NCBI GenBank assembly: GCA_003116995.1
Contig: BDSL01000028.1
Location: forward strand, 1-64,000
From: Yamagishiella unicocca
Lineage: Eukaryota > Chlorophyta > Chlorophyceae > Chlamydomonadales > Volvocaceae
DNA length: 64,000 nt
Reading direction: 5' to 3'
Shown here: positions 1 through 11,294 of the stretch, in pieces
How the letters are laid out: the number at the start of each line of letters is the position of its first letter
Numbering within the stretch: the stretch's first letter is position 1
Translations under genes and position numbers: made by a program
The notes under the pieces: generated by a model
What the model was told of the DNA's origin: nothing
Databases searched by the model: none
The model's input: only the letters and a program-made list of their open reading frames with translations

Positions 1-758
1 TATGCGCGGGCTGTGGCTCAGGCCATGTGACGGGGGAGGGTCTCGGGCACTTGCGCGGGCTGTGGCTAGGCCATGTGACGGGGGAGGGTCTCGGCACTTG
101 CGCGGGCTGTGGCTCAGGCCATGTGACGGGGGGAGGGTCTCGGGCACTATGCGCGGGCTGTGGCTCAGGCCATGTGACGGGGGAGGGTCTCGGACACTAT
201 GCGCGGGCTGTGGCTAGGCCATGTGACGGGGGGAGGGTCTCGGGCACTATGCGCGGGCTGTGGCTCAGGCCATGTGACGGGGGGAGGGTCTCGGACACTT
301 TGCGCGGGCTGTGGCTCAGGCCATGTGACGGGGGGAGGGTCTCGGAGACTATGCGCGGGCTGTGGCTCAGGCCATGTGACGGGGGGAGGGTCTCGGACAC
401 TATGCGCGGGCTGTGGCTCAGGCCATGTGACGGGGGGAGGGTCTCGGACACTTTGCGCGGGCTGTGGCTCAGGCCATGTGACGGGGGGAGGGTCTCGGAC
501 ACTATGCGCGGGCTGTGGCTCAGGCCATGTGACGGGGGGAGGGTCTCGGACACTATGCGCGGGCTGTGGCTCAGGCCATGTGACGGGGGGAGGGTCTCGG
601 ACACTATGCGCGGGCTGTGGCTCAGGCCATGTGACGGAGGGAGGGTCTCGGACACTATGCGCGGGCTGTGGCTCAGGCCATGTGACGGGGGGAGGGTCTC
701 GGACACTTTGCGCGGGCTGTGGCTCAGGCCATGTGACGGGGGGAGGGTCTCGGATGGA
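1..758. repeat. 51-bp minisatellite array, about 15 units
   Basis: Head-to-tail copies of a unit built around GCGCGGGCTGTGGCTCAGG. Most units are 51 bp, which is 17 codons, so the array stays open in several frames and yields a fake 17-residue repeat protein on both strands. Units differ by a few substitutions and by the length of one G-run (5 or 6 G). The array is cut by the left window edge, so its true size is unknown. A second block of the same family lies at 2032-2262. Confidence 0.95.
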
Positions 759-2031
759 CACTATGCGCGGGCTGTTATGGCTCATGTCATGTGTACAGAC
801 GTTGGGGCTTCCCGATTGGGTCGGTCTTGCCTATCTACTGCTCGTGTCACGTACGTATTCGGCAAGCCTGACCATTTGAACACTAGCTAGTGCTTCTTGC
901 CAACTAAGACAGGCGGCCCGGAGACACTCTTGGCAGCCGGTGGATTCCTCCCCGACATGATTGGTAGGGGATTATTGGTGTCGTGCGTGATCGTCTCCCT
1001 GCGTGCGTCTAAGCTAACATCCGAATTCCCCGCGGATTATTACAGGCGGTGGAGTGTCTTTCATACGCTGCTGGTGATGCGGCAGCGGCGAGAAGCTAGC
1101 GCCGTTGCTGCCGCTGCGAGCGGCGGCAACTCAATCGAGCTCGACCGCAACGACGTTATTGGGCAGGCAGAATGTAAGGTAAGGTTGTGGCTGGCCACCG
1201 ACAAGTAAGGTCAGGTTGGGGACATATTGCTTGCAACCTAACCGACGTGCACGCCTGCCGTGGAAAACCGATCGGGTGCATGGGGCAAGGTATCTGCTGC
1301 ACTGCTCAGCCAGTACTTCAGCCAGCCAGCCAGCCAGCCAACCCTCCAGCAGCGTCAGCCGCCCGTCAGCAAGCCGCGCAGCGTTCAGCAGCCAGCTTTC
1401 TTGCAGCAGTACGTAGTCCAGCCTTCGGTGCAGCGGATGCCTTGCTCCGCCCTTACTTCGTTCGTCCCGGCGTTCCCTACCTGTGTGTGTGCCAAGCCCC
1501 ATACGTACACGTCACCGCTGTGCACCGTGCACTAACTACTGTTACATGCCCCCACTTCCTACCCCCCCGCTCCAATTTTGCCACCCGACATCGCTCGCCC
1601 GAGCTCTCCTGCTCTCCGTTCGTCGCTCGCTCGAGACCTACGTACGTGCAACTACTGCGCCCCGCCGGAGCTCCCACCTGCTGGTGGCCATCTAAAGGTG
1701 AGGTACGTAGGTGCGGGTCCTGGGGGGGGTTGCGGGGGGTGAGGTAGGGAGGTGCACGAAGTTGACAGCGTAAATAACGGTAGGGGGGTCACTTGTTCAA
1801 GCATGCGGGATTGAATACAAGCAATGCTGGCGCGTAATAAACGCAATTCAACTAACGCAGTCCTCATCAATGGTGTCCCGCAGATACGCCCACCACGGAT
1901 GGAGGAGCTTCTTTGGCCATACATCGCCGAGTCCTTTATCTCAAGGTAGTGTGCTTCCTCAGGGATGGATGGATGGGCTTCGGAGGCTATGTACGGCATG
2001 TGCAGGGATGGGGAGGGGGGTCACGGACATT
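759..2031. other. Unannotated stretch between minisatellite blocks
   Basis: I see no gene I can support here. There are several overlapping open frames of 60-190 codons, but they are low in complexity and lie on both strands. Around 1318-1345 there is a short CAGC-type simple repeat that encodes artificial Gln/Pro/Ser runs. Exons of the partial gene at 2253 could be hidden here, but no family resemblance helps to find them. Confidence 0.5.
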
Positions 2032-2262
2032 ATTATGCGCGGGCTGTGGCTCAGGCCATGTGACAGGGGGGAGGGTCTCGGACACTATGCGCGGGCTGTG
2101 GCTCAGGCCATGTGACAGGGGGGAGGGTCTCGGACACTATGCGCGGGCTGTGGCTCAGGCCATGTGACAGGGGGGAGGGTCTCGGACACTATGGGCGGGC
2201 TGTGGCTCAGGCCATGTGACAGGGGGAGGGTCTCGGACACTATGCGCGGGCTGTGGCTCAGG
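2032..2262. repeat. Second minisatellite block, 52-bp variant
   Basis: About four and a half further copies of the 1-758 unit. Here most units carry one extra base (GTGACAGGGGGG instead of GTGACGGGGGG), giving a 52-bp period that breaks the reading frame at each unit. The last partial unit ends at GGCTCAG, directly before the open frame starting at 2262, so a possible splice acceptor of that exon is made of minisatellite sequence. Confidence 0.93.
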
Positions 2263-2975
2263 CGGTACTAGGCAATGACACAAGCAAGGACGTGCGCCGC
2301 CGTCTGGAGGCGCGCTGTGACGCCACCATCACCCCCAGCATGGCGGCGCGCGCTGTGGTGCAGCAGACCGGTCAGCCCGGCCCCCTGAGCCTGGCCTTCT
2401 TCCGCTCGCCCCCCATCAGCCTGCGCGACTTTAACGCCGCTGACGTGGCCGCCGTCAACGCGGTCGCCGAGGCGTACATCAAGGAGGAGGCGGCGGCGCG
2501 GAACGGCTCGGCGGAGCGGGGGCTGACCATGACGGAGGAGGCTCTGGAGTGGGTCGACCCGGAGGTGGCGATGCGGATCAAGGACGAGCTCGGCGCCGCT
2601 GCCGCCGCTACTCCATGCCGTCGTTGTGGCTTCTGTTGTGGCTTCTGCTCCCTGTCGGTCCCGGACCCCTACTGGAAGCCGCTGCAAGGCCTGCGCCGCG
2701 CGGTGGTGGAGCGGGTGCTGGGCGACGGGGCACCTGACGCGGCGTACGAGTACGAGGCAGTCGCCAACGCCCTGCACCCGCTGGTGGCTAAGCCGTCTGG
2801 CGGCAGCGGCGCTGCTGATCTGGCCGCAAGCAGTGGTTCCAGCCCGAAGTACACCTGCCGGGAGTATACCTTCAGGGGAGTACCGGTACGTCTTTCAGGG
2901 TTTGCTTGGGCCTTGCTGGGTAAACGAGGAGAGCTTTTGCATGGTTCCGGCATGAGTATAACGGTGTTTGCTTAA
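2253..2975 (+). CDS. Partial gene of unknown function, probably chimeric
   Basis: An open frame of 240 codons with coding-like composition up to about position 2870: charged and hydrophobic residues are mixed, with stretches such as SLRDFNAADVAAVNAVAEAY and DPYWKPLQGLRRAVVERVL. I do not recognise the family. The left end is most simply an exon starting at 2262 after an AG formed by the minisatellite. A possible donor lies near 2848 (GAA|GTACAC). From about 2870 on the frame reads into the segmental duplication also present at 7098, so the last ~35 codons are not part of the original gene. The gene may be truncated by the duplication, or the frame may simply run through an intron. A 12-bp direct repeat lies near 2629-2652. 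Confidence 0.35.
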   Translation: MAQAVLGNDTSKDVRRRLEARCDATITPSMAARAVVQQTGQPGPLSLAFFRSPPISLRDFNAADVAAVNAVAEAYIKEEAAARNGSAERGLTMTEEALEWVDPEVAMRIKDELGAAAAATPCRRCGFCCGFCSLSVPDPYWKPLQGLRRAVVERVLGDGAPDAAYEYEAVANALHPLVAKPSGGSGAADLAASSGSSPKYTCREYTFRGVPVRLSGFAWALLGKRGELLHGSGMSITVFA

Positions 2976-3551
2976 CACCCTTATGGAGACTACGGGTCCG
3001 GCCTACGCAAGCCACAAATTAACTGTCACGTGCGGCACCGCTTTAGGAGAGCTGTAACGGCCGCGAAAGCCACCCAGAGACCAATTGGTGTTGGTGGTTT
3101 CTAAGCAAACAGGAGTCTGCTGGAGGAGCTGTGGAGATGGCCTTGGTGCAAGTATTGGTGTGCACCATAGTTATGCCTGCGGGCCTCTTCCCCCGGGTGA
3201 GTCACCCTTACGATAATAGACAGAGGCGCGGTAAGGATCGGCCAATGCAGTGGGCACTCACAGTACTTTCACCCACCGGGGGCCATGCTTCCGTCGCCCC
3301 ATAACCTCCCTTCAGTATCCTCACATGTCACTGTCCCTGCGCGGCTTTGCCTCGCCTTTTGGGAAACACCCACCCCGGGCACCTGCTGACCTCGGCCATG
3401 CAGGAAGAGCCAAAGCCGCGGCAGTACTCCCAAGTGCGCGCTATACGGTGATAGACCGCCAATCATGCCTCCAGTACACTTGACACCCTGCAAATTCACT
3501 CCCATGTACAAGATGCGCCTCGATCGCCTCCTCCCCAAACATCCTGCAGCG

Positions 3552-3556
3552 TTACA
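3552..3556 (-). promoter_or_regulatory. Poly(A) signal TGTAA, FkbM copy A
   Basis: TTACA on the plus strand reads TGTAA on the gene strand, 87 nt past the stop. This is the usual poly(A) signal of volvocine algae. Confidence 0.5.
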
Positions 3557-3642
3557 CACGCACACGGATACCTTGCCGACAGTTCCACGCCTGACTATAG
3601 CGGTTTACGCTCTCCCTGCATCCAGCGTCCACTGCCAGAACC

Positions 3643-5558
3643 TCATAGCGGCTTGCAAAGTAGGTCTGCCACCTTGTGCTTGTTTTGCGGCCCCGGGATT
3701 CGCGCGCCGCTAACCGGGTCGTGAGGTGCATAGCCCAGCTTGGAGATTGCGTCAAACAGCACCGCCGCACCGGGGTGCACATCGTCCGGCCCGCCATTGC
3801 CGTGCGGGTGCGAGGTGACAAAATAGTCGAACCATTCGACCAACAGCAGCGGCTTGGTGTAGCGCAGCAGCGGCGAAAGCGTGGAGAGAATGGAGGCGTC
3901 AAAGCCCTCCGCGTCGATCTTGACCACGGTAACGCGCCGCAGCACCTCCTCGCCGTAGTGTTGCAGCAGAAAGGCGGGCAGATTGACGGCCTGCGTGTTG
4001 GCGCGAAGGGGGGGGTGGTGTACCTTCTTCCGGTGAGGATTCAGCAGGAGTGTAAGGGTGCGGTAGAAGGCAGAGGGGTTGCGGGACGTTCAAGGCCAGG
4101 GACTTTGCGGAGCTGGCAAACTCCCGGAGACCCGGCGAGGGAGGTTGAGTGAGTTTCTTTCTGCAAGACCCCAAAGTGCGCTGGCAAATATTTTCCGACT
4201 TATAAAACTAGTTTGCTTGCGCAACCTTTTTACCTCTCGGACTAATATTATTATGCGCACGAGATCGTGAGGATACGGTACAATAGTAGCAGCCTGCGCC
4301 ACGCACCGCGGTGTCAGGAGTAGTAGCCGCGAGCCCAATGGCAACCGCAGCAGTCCTGACGCAGACTGTCAAACTATCAGCCGCAGCGGCAGTCACCAAC
4401 CCCGCCCCATAAGAATTACGGCTTCCCTGCTTCTGCTAGTCCGCTTGCCTGCACTTTGAGCTGCTGCTCCGCCGACGCATTCTTCCAGTCACCCATGACA
4501 CCGCCGTTGCACATGTCACCTCCATAGGTGAACGTCAGCTCCGAAACCTTGCCATCGCCCGCCGCCATGTTGTGCGGCCGGATATTGAGTCCCGGGTTGA
4601 GTAGCGCGTTGAGCTGCAGGACGCGGAAGCTGAAGGGGTTGGGTTCGAACGCGATCACCATATCCGCGCGCACGCCCAGCGGCACGGCGGTATCGCCTAG
4701 ACAGGGGTTGAGGGAGAGGTGGCGGGTCTCAAGGGCTGTGGTGAGATTGTCCCCGGACGAGAGCAGGGAGGGGCCACAACCAATCAAAACACATGTGTAC
4801 GCTAAGCCGCGTGCCGACGCGGATGTGCTGTAAAAACGACGGTGGGAAGATGCACGCACATTACTGCTCGCTGTGAGAACCACGTTCTCGCGTTGGGTTG
4901 CGGAAAATTCCTTGGAGAGGTCTGTGGGGAATACCAAGGCTGTGACCTGGCCGAAAACTTGTAGCCCTGTGACGCGTAGCACGCTACGCAGGCGCAGATG
5001 CGTTGACACCGCACTGAAGTCGGTGGCACCGGTCGAGGGACCCACCGTAGCACGCGCCTATGTCGACGTATACGCCTCCGGCGGGAAGCACACGGCTGAG
5101 CACTAGGGAGCGGGGTGTGTGTGGCAAGGGCGAAGGGGTCGGTTTGGGCTGGTTACATGTTTGTTTACAATCACAAAAGGGGGAGAGCATGAGCGAGGGA
5201 GGACAACTGGACTACCTTCGTTGGTGAATAACTGCTCCGGGTTCTCCCGATTCCAGTCCAGGCAAGCACTCTGGCGGTAGGCGAACAGCACAGTGGATTT
5301 TCCGGGGACGCTGCTGACGTTGTGGTAGACGTCGATCCGGTCGACCGTGCCGAGGTAGTTGCCCAAACCCGTGGGCGTGTGCGCGCCCTGCGCACCGGCC
5401 GGTCGACTCCACAGTGTATTCAGCCTGTCAGTAATCATTTCGGCAGTCTGAACTATGCATACTGCTTGTGGACGATCAGAACGGTAGGCGAGGAGCGAGA
5501 CGGCTAGGGCGCACGCCATGAGCGCAAAAATGGCCAACATGACCCGATCACGTGTCAT
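3643..5558 (-). CDS. FkbM-family methyltransferase, copy A
   Basis: Four exons, read on the minus strand: 5558-5216, 5102-5046, 4696-4449 and 3990-3643. They total 996 nt and encode 331 residues. Residues 7-24 form one hydrophobic segment, fitting a type II signal anchor, so the catalytic part probably faces the ER or Golgi lumen. The SAM-binding start is PAGGVYVDIGACYGG, followed by MVIAFEPNPFSFRVLQLNA and, in the last exon, VVKIDAEGFD. These three are the standard FkbM signatures. FkbM enzymes O-methylate sugars or other small acceptors using SAM; the acceptor here is unknown. The exon 3 donor is GC (GTGCAG|GCAAGC). Using the nearby GT instead gives the same phase but is less consistent with the family. 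A TGTAA signal follows. Copy B at 8031 encodes nearly the same protein. Confidence 0.88.
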
Positions 5559-5728
5559 TATGTGTGTAGCTGTGTCAGTTAAGAGTTGATTTCAGTTGTA
5601 GATAATGCTGAAGGTTGCAAGGCCTTGTGCTCCCGCCAATTACCCCTTCCAATTTTGTTCCTGAGCCGTCAATTGCAGCAGAGCGTAGCGTATTTACAGC
5701 ACTTCTACCCAGAATCGGTATTGATCAA

Positions 5729-7097
5729 TCACCCTCCACCTTGCCAACCAAGGAAGCAAAGGGGTCCCCTCCGTACAACGAGTTTTTGGAAAAATACACA
5801 GGACTCATGTGCCCGCAATTCGCCGGATTTCATCGGAAATCCGGGATTAAAGTAGGCCGTACTCCCGCCTAATTTCATCCAACGCGAATTGCAATTCGCA
5901 TGCGCTGCAAATCACAATACGTAGCACCTGGCGCAGCGCACGGCTGCCATAGTGATCAATCTTTAATATTTACAGCGCCCATAGGACGCCTGCGGAACTC
6001 GCGCCTCGCGCCGCGCGAAATGCAGCTTGCAGCCAGTCGCCGCGCGGCCTTTCCTACCTATTCCACGACCTGCCTTTTGCATAAGTCCTTACAGCTTACT
6101 ACACAGCCTAGGATGGAGGAAAGCGGCGACCGGCGCCCTGCAGGTGTGGGTCACCTGGTTGTGAAGCATGCTGAGGGGTTCGCCGAGGCAACGGCCATTC
6201 AAGTCGAGTCGTCGACGGTGTGCTCTCTTTGCATTGCCATTGCAGACGTACTGGACCTCTCAACCGGGTATGACAGCCCGGTGCCTGAGCGACGGCGTAG
6301 GTTAAATACCGGTGGCGTGTTGCACATCCCCCGTCTGCTGAGTCGGACGCCTGCCTGCAGATGGGGGTGTGCTGCGGCTTGGGCCGTGTGCGGAATCGGG
6401 TACAGGTGGAGATGGACGAGGGGGGAAGCGGGCGGGGATCCGCGGAGCAGGGTGGTGACACAGCGTGCTCTCATGCATTCGTCGCCCGGTGGCCCCGGAC
6501 AGGGGGCGTCTTCACCCTGTTCTGTGAGCACCGGGTTTGCTACTCCGCATGCTTGGAATAATTATCCGTGAGCACTGCCATGCATCCCTGGGATTTTTAA
6601 GTGCACCGAATGCTTGGAAAAATTATCCATGAGCACTGCCATGCAACCCTGGTATTTTCAAGTGCACTGCATGCTTGGAATAATTATCCGTGGACAGTGC
6701 CATGCAACCCTGGGATTTTTAAGTCCGCAAGCAGACGCCGGGACGCAGCGGCCCTTCGTGGCGCCGGAAGGAACCCAAGGGGAGCTCGGCTTCGCCGCGG
6801 CTGCTCCTCCTCCCGTTAGCTCGCGCGCGCTGCAAGCTTTTACCCCCTGAGGAAAGAAGGCTGATGGGAAGCCAGCTCTCCCCCGGGGACGTTTAGGGCT
6901 GTAGTTTACGCGCCCCAGACGTCGGGGTAGCCCCCACCTATGATGGCGCACAAGGCCGGTATACGGGTGACGACTGAAGGTAGGGAATTGTCGTGGACTG
7001 GCCCATCGAGAATGCCCCATGGCATCGACCGGGAATGAAAACGATGTAGGAGGCGGGATGGGGTCGGCCGTCGAAGCACGAGCTGCTGAAGGGGGCT
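5729..7097. other. Spacer between the duplicated segments
   Basis: This sequence is present once. It contains a short perfect palindrome around 5881-5896 (GCGAATTGCAATTCGC) and three tandem 61-bp units (separate entry). A 223-codon frame at 5900-6571 has no recognisable domain and poor coding character, so I do not call a gene. It also holds the upstream region of copy A from 5559 on, which may contain its promoter. Confidence 0.5.
6549..6725. repeat. Three tandem 61-bp units
   Basis: Units begin at 6549, 6610 and 6671, each with ATGCTTGGAA(T/A)AATTATCC followed by GCCATGCA-CCCTGG and ATTTT. They differ by a handful of substitutions. Confidence 0.85.
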
Positions 7098-7927
7098 TCA
7101 GGGGAGTACGCCTTTCAGGGTTTGCTTGGGGCTTGCTGGGTAAACGAGGAGAGCTTTTGCATGGTTCCGGCATGCGTATAACGGTGTTTGCTTAACACCC
7201 TTATGGAGACCACGGGTCCGGCCTACGCAAGCCACAAATTAACTGTCACGTGCGGCACGCACGGGAGGAGCCGCTTTAGGAGAGCTGTAACGGCCGCGAA
7301 AGCCACCCAGAGACCAATTTCTGGCGTGCCGCCATTACAACGATCCACCACAGTGATCTGCCCGAAGGTGAATGTGGATGAAATATCCAGCAAGGCTAGG
7401 AGATCTCAAATCCCCCCAGCACCACTGGCGCAGCGGCTAGGTAACCTAGGCGCAACGGGGTGTTGGTGGTTTCTAAGCAAGCAGGAGTCTGCTGGAGGAG
7501 CTGTGGAGATGGCCTTGGTGCAAGTATTGGTGTGCACCATAGTTATGCCTGCGGGCCTCTTCCCCCGGGTGAGTCACCCTTACGATAATAGACAGAGGCG
7601 CGGTAAGGATCGGCCAATGCAGTGGGCACTCACAGTACTTTCACCCACCGGGGGCCATGCTTCCGTCGCCCCATAACCTCCCTTCAGTATCCTCACATGT
7701 CACTGTCCCTGCGCGGCTTTGCCTCGCCTTTTGGGAAACACCCACCCCGGGCACCTGCTGACCTCGGCCACGCAGGAAGAGCCAAAGCCGCGGCAGTACT
7801 CCCAAGTGCGCGCTATACGGTGAAAGACCGCCAATCATGCCTCCAGCACACTTACTTGACACCCTGCAAATTCACTCCCATGTACAAGATGCGCCTCGAT
7901 CGCCTCCTCCCCAAACATCCTGCAGCG

Positions 7928-7932
7928 TTACA
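7928..7932 (-). promoter_or_regulatory. Poly(A) signal TGTAA, FkbM copy B
   Basis: TTACA on the plus strand, 99 nt past the stop of copy B. A 9-bp insertion relative to copy A accounts for the slightly longer distance. Confidence 0.45.
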
Positions 7933-8030
7933 CACGCACTTCTGCACGCACACGGATACCTTGCCGACAGTTCCACGCCTGACTATAGCGGTTTACGCTC
8001 TCCCTGCATCCAGCGTCCACTGCCAGAACC

Positions 8031-9946
8031 TCATAGCGGCTTGCAAAGTAGGTCTGCCACCTTGTGCTTGTTTTGCGGCCCCGGGATTCGCGCGCCGCTA
8101 ACCGGGTCGTGAGGTGCATAGCCCAGCTTGGAGATTGCGTCAAACAGCACCGCCGCACCGGGGTGCACATCGTCCGGCCCGCCATTGCCGTGCGGGTGCG
8201 AGGTGACAAAGTAGTCGAACCATTCGACCAACAGCAGCGGCTTGGTGTAGCGCAGCAGCGGCGAAAGCGTGGAGAGAATGGAGGCGTCAAAGCCCTCCGC
8301 GTCGATCTTGACCACGGTAACGCGCCGCAGCACCTCCTCGCCGTAGTGTTGCAGCAGAAAGGCGGGCAGATTGACGGCCTGCGTGTTGGCGCGAAGGGGG
8401 GGGTGGTGTACCTTCTTCCGGTGAGGATTCAGCAGGAGTGTAAGGGTGCGGTAGAAGGCAGAGGGGTTGCGGGACGTTCAAGGCCAGGGACTTTGCGGAG
8501 CTGGCAAACTCCCGGAGACCCGGCGAGGGAGGTTGAGTGAGTTTCTTTCTGCAAGACCCCAAAGTGCGCTGGCAAATATTTTCCGACTTATAAAACTAGT
8601 TTGCTTGCGCAACCTTTTTACCTCTCGGACTAATATTATTATGCGCACGAGATCGTGAGGATACGGTACAATAGTAGCAGCCTGCGCCACGCACCGCGGT
8701 GTCAGGAGTAGTAGCCGCGAGCCCAATGGCAACCGCAGCAGTCCTGACGCAGACTGTCAAACTATCAGCCGCAGCGGCAGTCACCAACCCCGCCCCATAA
8801 GAATTACGGCTTCCCTGCTTCTGCTAGTCCGCTTGCCTGCACTTTGAGCTGCTGCTCCGCCGACGCATTCTTCCAGTCACCCATGACACCGCCGTTGCAC
8901 ATGTCACCTCCATAGGTGAACGTCAGCTCCGAAACCTTGCCATCGCCCGCCGCCATGTTGTGCGGCCGGATATTGAGTCCCGGGTTGAGTAGCGCGTTGA
9001 GCTGCAGGACGCGGAAGCTGAAGGGGTTGGGTTCGAACGCGATCACCATATCCGCGCGCACGCCCAGCGGCACGGCGGTATCGCCTAGACAGGGGTTGAG
9101 GGAGAGGTGGCGGGTCTCAAGGGCTGTGGTGAGATTGTCCCCGGACGAGAGCAGGGAGGGGCCACAACCAATCAAAACACATGTGTACGCTAAGCCGCGT
9201 GCCGACGCGGATGTGCTGCAAAAACGACGGTGGGAAGATGCACGCACATTACTGCTCGCTGTGAGAACCATGTTCTTGCGTTGGGTTGCGGAAAATTCCT
9301 TGGAGAGGTCTGTGGGGAATGCCAAGGCTGTGACCTGGCCGAAAACTTGTAGCCCTGTGACGCGTAGCACGCTACGCAGGCGCAGATGCGTTGACACCGC
9401 ACTGAAGTCGGTGGCACCGGTCGAGGGACCCACCGTAGCACGCGCCTATGTCGACGTATACGCCTCCGGCGGGAAGCACACGGCTGAGCACTAGGGAGCG
9501 GGGTGTGTGTGGCAAGGGCGAAGGGGTCGGTTTGGGCTGGTTACATGTTTGTTTACAATCACAAAAGGGGGAGAGCATGAGCGAGGGAGGACAACTGGAC
9601 TACCTTCGTTGGTGAACAACTGCTCCGGGTTCTCCCGATTCCAGTCCAGGCAAGCACTCTGGCGGTAGGCGAACAGCACAGTGGATTTTTCGGGGACGCT
9701 GCTGACGTTGTGGTAGACGTCGATCCGGTCGACCGTGCCGAGGTAGTTGCCCAAACCCGTGGGCGTGTGCGCGCCCTGCGCACCGGCCGGTCGACTCCAC
9801 AGTGTATTCAGCCTGTCAGTAATCATTTCGGCAGTCTGAACTATGCATACTGCTTGTGGACGATCAGAACGGTAGGCGAGGAGCGAGACGGCTAGGGAGC
9901 ACGCCATGAGCGCAAGAATGACCAACATGACCCGATCACGTGTCAT
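8031..9946 (-). CDS. FkbM-family methyltransferase, copy B
   Basis: Exons on the minus strand are 9946-9604, 9490-9434, 9084-8837 and 8378-8031, exactly 4388 bp from those of copy A, encoding 331 residues. The signal anchor, DIGACYGG, AFEPNP and KIDAEGFD motifs are all intact, and no stop or frameshift is seen in either copy. Differences from copy A in exon 1 are conservative and mostly in or near the membrane segment (for example A/V and F/L) plus one Gly/Glu change near residue 84. Both copies therefore look functional. Upstream sequence is shared for only about 170 bp, so the two genes may be expressed differently. An in-frame start 31 codons further upstream exists at 10039, but the hydrophobic segment fits the start used here. 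Confidence 0.88.
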
Positions 9947-10136
9947 TATGTGTGTAGCTGTGTCAGTTAGAGTTGGTTTCAGTTGTGGATAATGCTGAAG
10001 GTTGCAAGACCTTGTGCTCCCGCCAATTACCCCTTCCAATTTTGTTCCTGAGCCGTCAAATGCAGCAGAGCGTAGCGTATTTACAGCACTTCTACCCAGA
10101 ATCGGTATTGATCAACCTGTGCTAACCAAGGGATCA

Positions 10137-10335
10137 GGCACGCTGGGGGCAAGTTGCCCGTGACGTACTTGGACGATGTGTGCAATAATTTCGTAATTTT
10201 ACTTTCTCGATCCTTTGTTTCTTTCTTTCCTAAAAGAACCCAAATGGAGCTTGCAATAACGAGCTAAGAATCCTAACGCAAAGCGCGCCGCATTTCATGA
10301 CAGGTTGCGAAGTAGCGGCGGGAAGCGGCATGAAG
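10137..10335. mobile_element. Diverged copy of a 191-bp terminal repeat
   Basis: This stretch aligns along its length with the terminal inverted repeats at 35970-36160 and 46553-46743. Shared blocks include GTACTTGGACGATGTGTG and GCGCCGCATTTCATGAC. It is clearly diverged by substitutions and small indels. With the repeats and fragment at 10870-11853 it forms an older, incomplete relative of the 36-46 kb element. I find no matching right-hand terminus nearby. Confidence 0.8.
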
Positions 10336-10869
10336 GCACTGCTAAGTCCTGAAATATGTGAAAAAAAGATGCAATTTGCATGACCGAATATGTTTTGCAA
10401 GGTTACGAAACGCACCAGCCGCGAGGTCATGCTTGCATCGTTCTTGCATTATTGCGCCGACTAATTGCATACGCCAGGTTCGCAGCGTGTAATGAATGGA
10501 TGACGTGAATCTGCACCCTGTAAGTTATTGTCGAAAGAAAATGTTACAGCTCCTATCCCCGTTCTCCGCGACCCTTGGAGCACACGCGTGTCCAAGGGAC
10601 ACGCGGAACCGCCAAAGTTCCACACTGAGCATCAAGAGTAGTGATGCTGGGATTTCTTGGAATGTAGACGACCATGTTACGGTGTATCCGGATTGGAAAT
10701 ATGTGCTGGACCCGAAACACCTTGCAGAGTTACCAAACGGCGGTCTGATTCGGCTGTGTTCCTTAACCAGGCCGAGACGACACGTACATCCTAAATGGCT
10801 TTAGGAGGAACGGGGGAATGTTAACGCACATGCAGGGCCACTTCTCTTCTTGCACCCCCTTCCGCACAC
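10336..10869. other. Interior of the older element remnant, no gene seen
   Basis: There is one open frame of 102 codons at 10496-10804 without family resemblance. I see nothing else that can be supported. Confidence 0.4.
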
Positions 10870-11270
10870 CCGCCTGCACATCAGGTGATGAGGTTTTGAA
10901 GTCGAATGCCCCAGAAGCCTCCTCGGATTCCTCGACCATCCCTGAGGCCCCTGGACCCGGGTTGGAGGGCAGTCGGACAGGTACCCTCGAAATGCGCGAG
11001 CCCATATCCCCCCAACCCCAACGAATTTCGCAAAGACGGGCACACCACCATTCTCAGAAGGCTGAAAATACCATGTCAGTGTCCTTAGCTTAAATCAGAT
11101 GACCGGACCCCTATGGTCAGATGGGCCTCTGGGCTCGGGTTGGAGGGCTGTCGGACAGGTACCCTCGAAATGCGCGAGCCCGTATCCCCCCATCCCAACG
11201 AATTTCGCAAAAACGCGCACACCGCCGTTTTCATATTGTTTTCACATCGGCTAAAGGGCTGTTTACCGTT
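10870..11270. repeat. 178-bp tandem repeat, two units (locus 1)
   Basis: Two units with a 178-bp period; for example, CCCTCGAAATGCGCGAGCCC occurs at 10984 and 11162. The same repeat with the same period occurs at 37040-37376, inside the 36-46 kb element. Confidence 0.9.
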
Positions 11271-11294
11271 GTTTTTCTCCATTCATTTTAGCTT

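Larger units (their letters stand above)
2870..5728. repeat. Segmental duplication, copy A
   Basis: This block recurs as copy B at 7098-10113 in the same orientation. Over the gene and its introns (3643-5558 against 8031-9946) the offset is exactly 4388 with no length change and only scattered substitutions, so the duplication is recent. Near its left end copy A lacks about 140 bp that copy B has (7318-7457) and a further 13 bp near 3041. It ends about 170 bp upstream of the FkbM start codon. Confidence 0.95.
7098..10113. repeat. Segmental duplication, copy B
   Basis: Second copy of 2870-5728. It keeps two stretches missing in copy A, so copy A most likely lost them. The right breakpoint, at GGTATTGATCAA, falls some 20 bp before a mobile-element end at 10137. 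In copy A the same point runs into unrelated sequence. Confidence 0.95.

Noticed and set aside
2..890. Long open frames on both strands with a 17-residue repeat (for example 287 codons at 27-890)
   Set aside because: They are produced by the 51-bp minisatellite, whose unit is a multiple of three. The same DNA is open in several frames on both strands, so openness carries no coding information.
3250..3483. A frame conserved in both duplicated copies (3250-3483 and 7622-8101)
   Set aside because: Its conservation follows from the recent duplication itself. It overlaps the 3' region of the FkbM genes and lacks family resemblance.
5900..6571. A 223-codon frame between the duplicated segments
   Set aside because: No family blocks, uneven composition and a competing 117-codon frame on the other strand. 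It is not supported as a gene.
6658..7173. A 171-codon minus-strand frame overlapping the 61-bp repeats and the start of copy B
   Set aside because: It crosses the duplication border and the tandem repeats, and a shortened version in copy A breaks. It is a chance frame.
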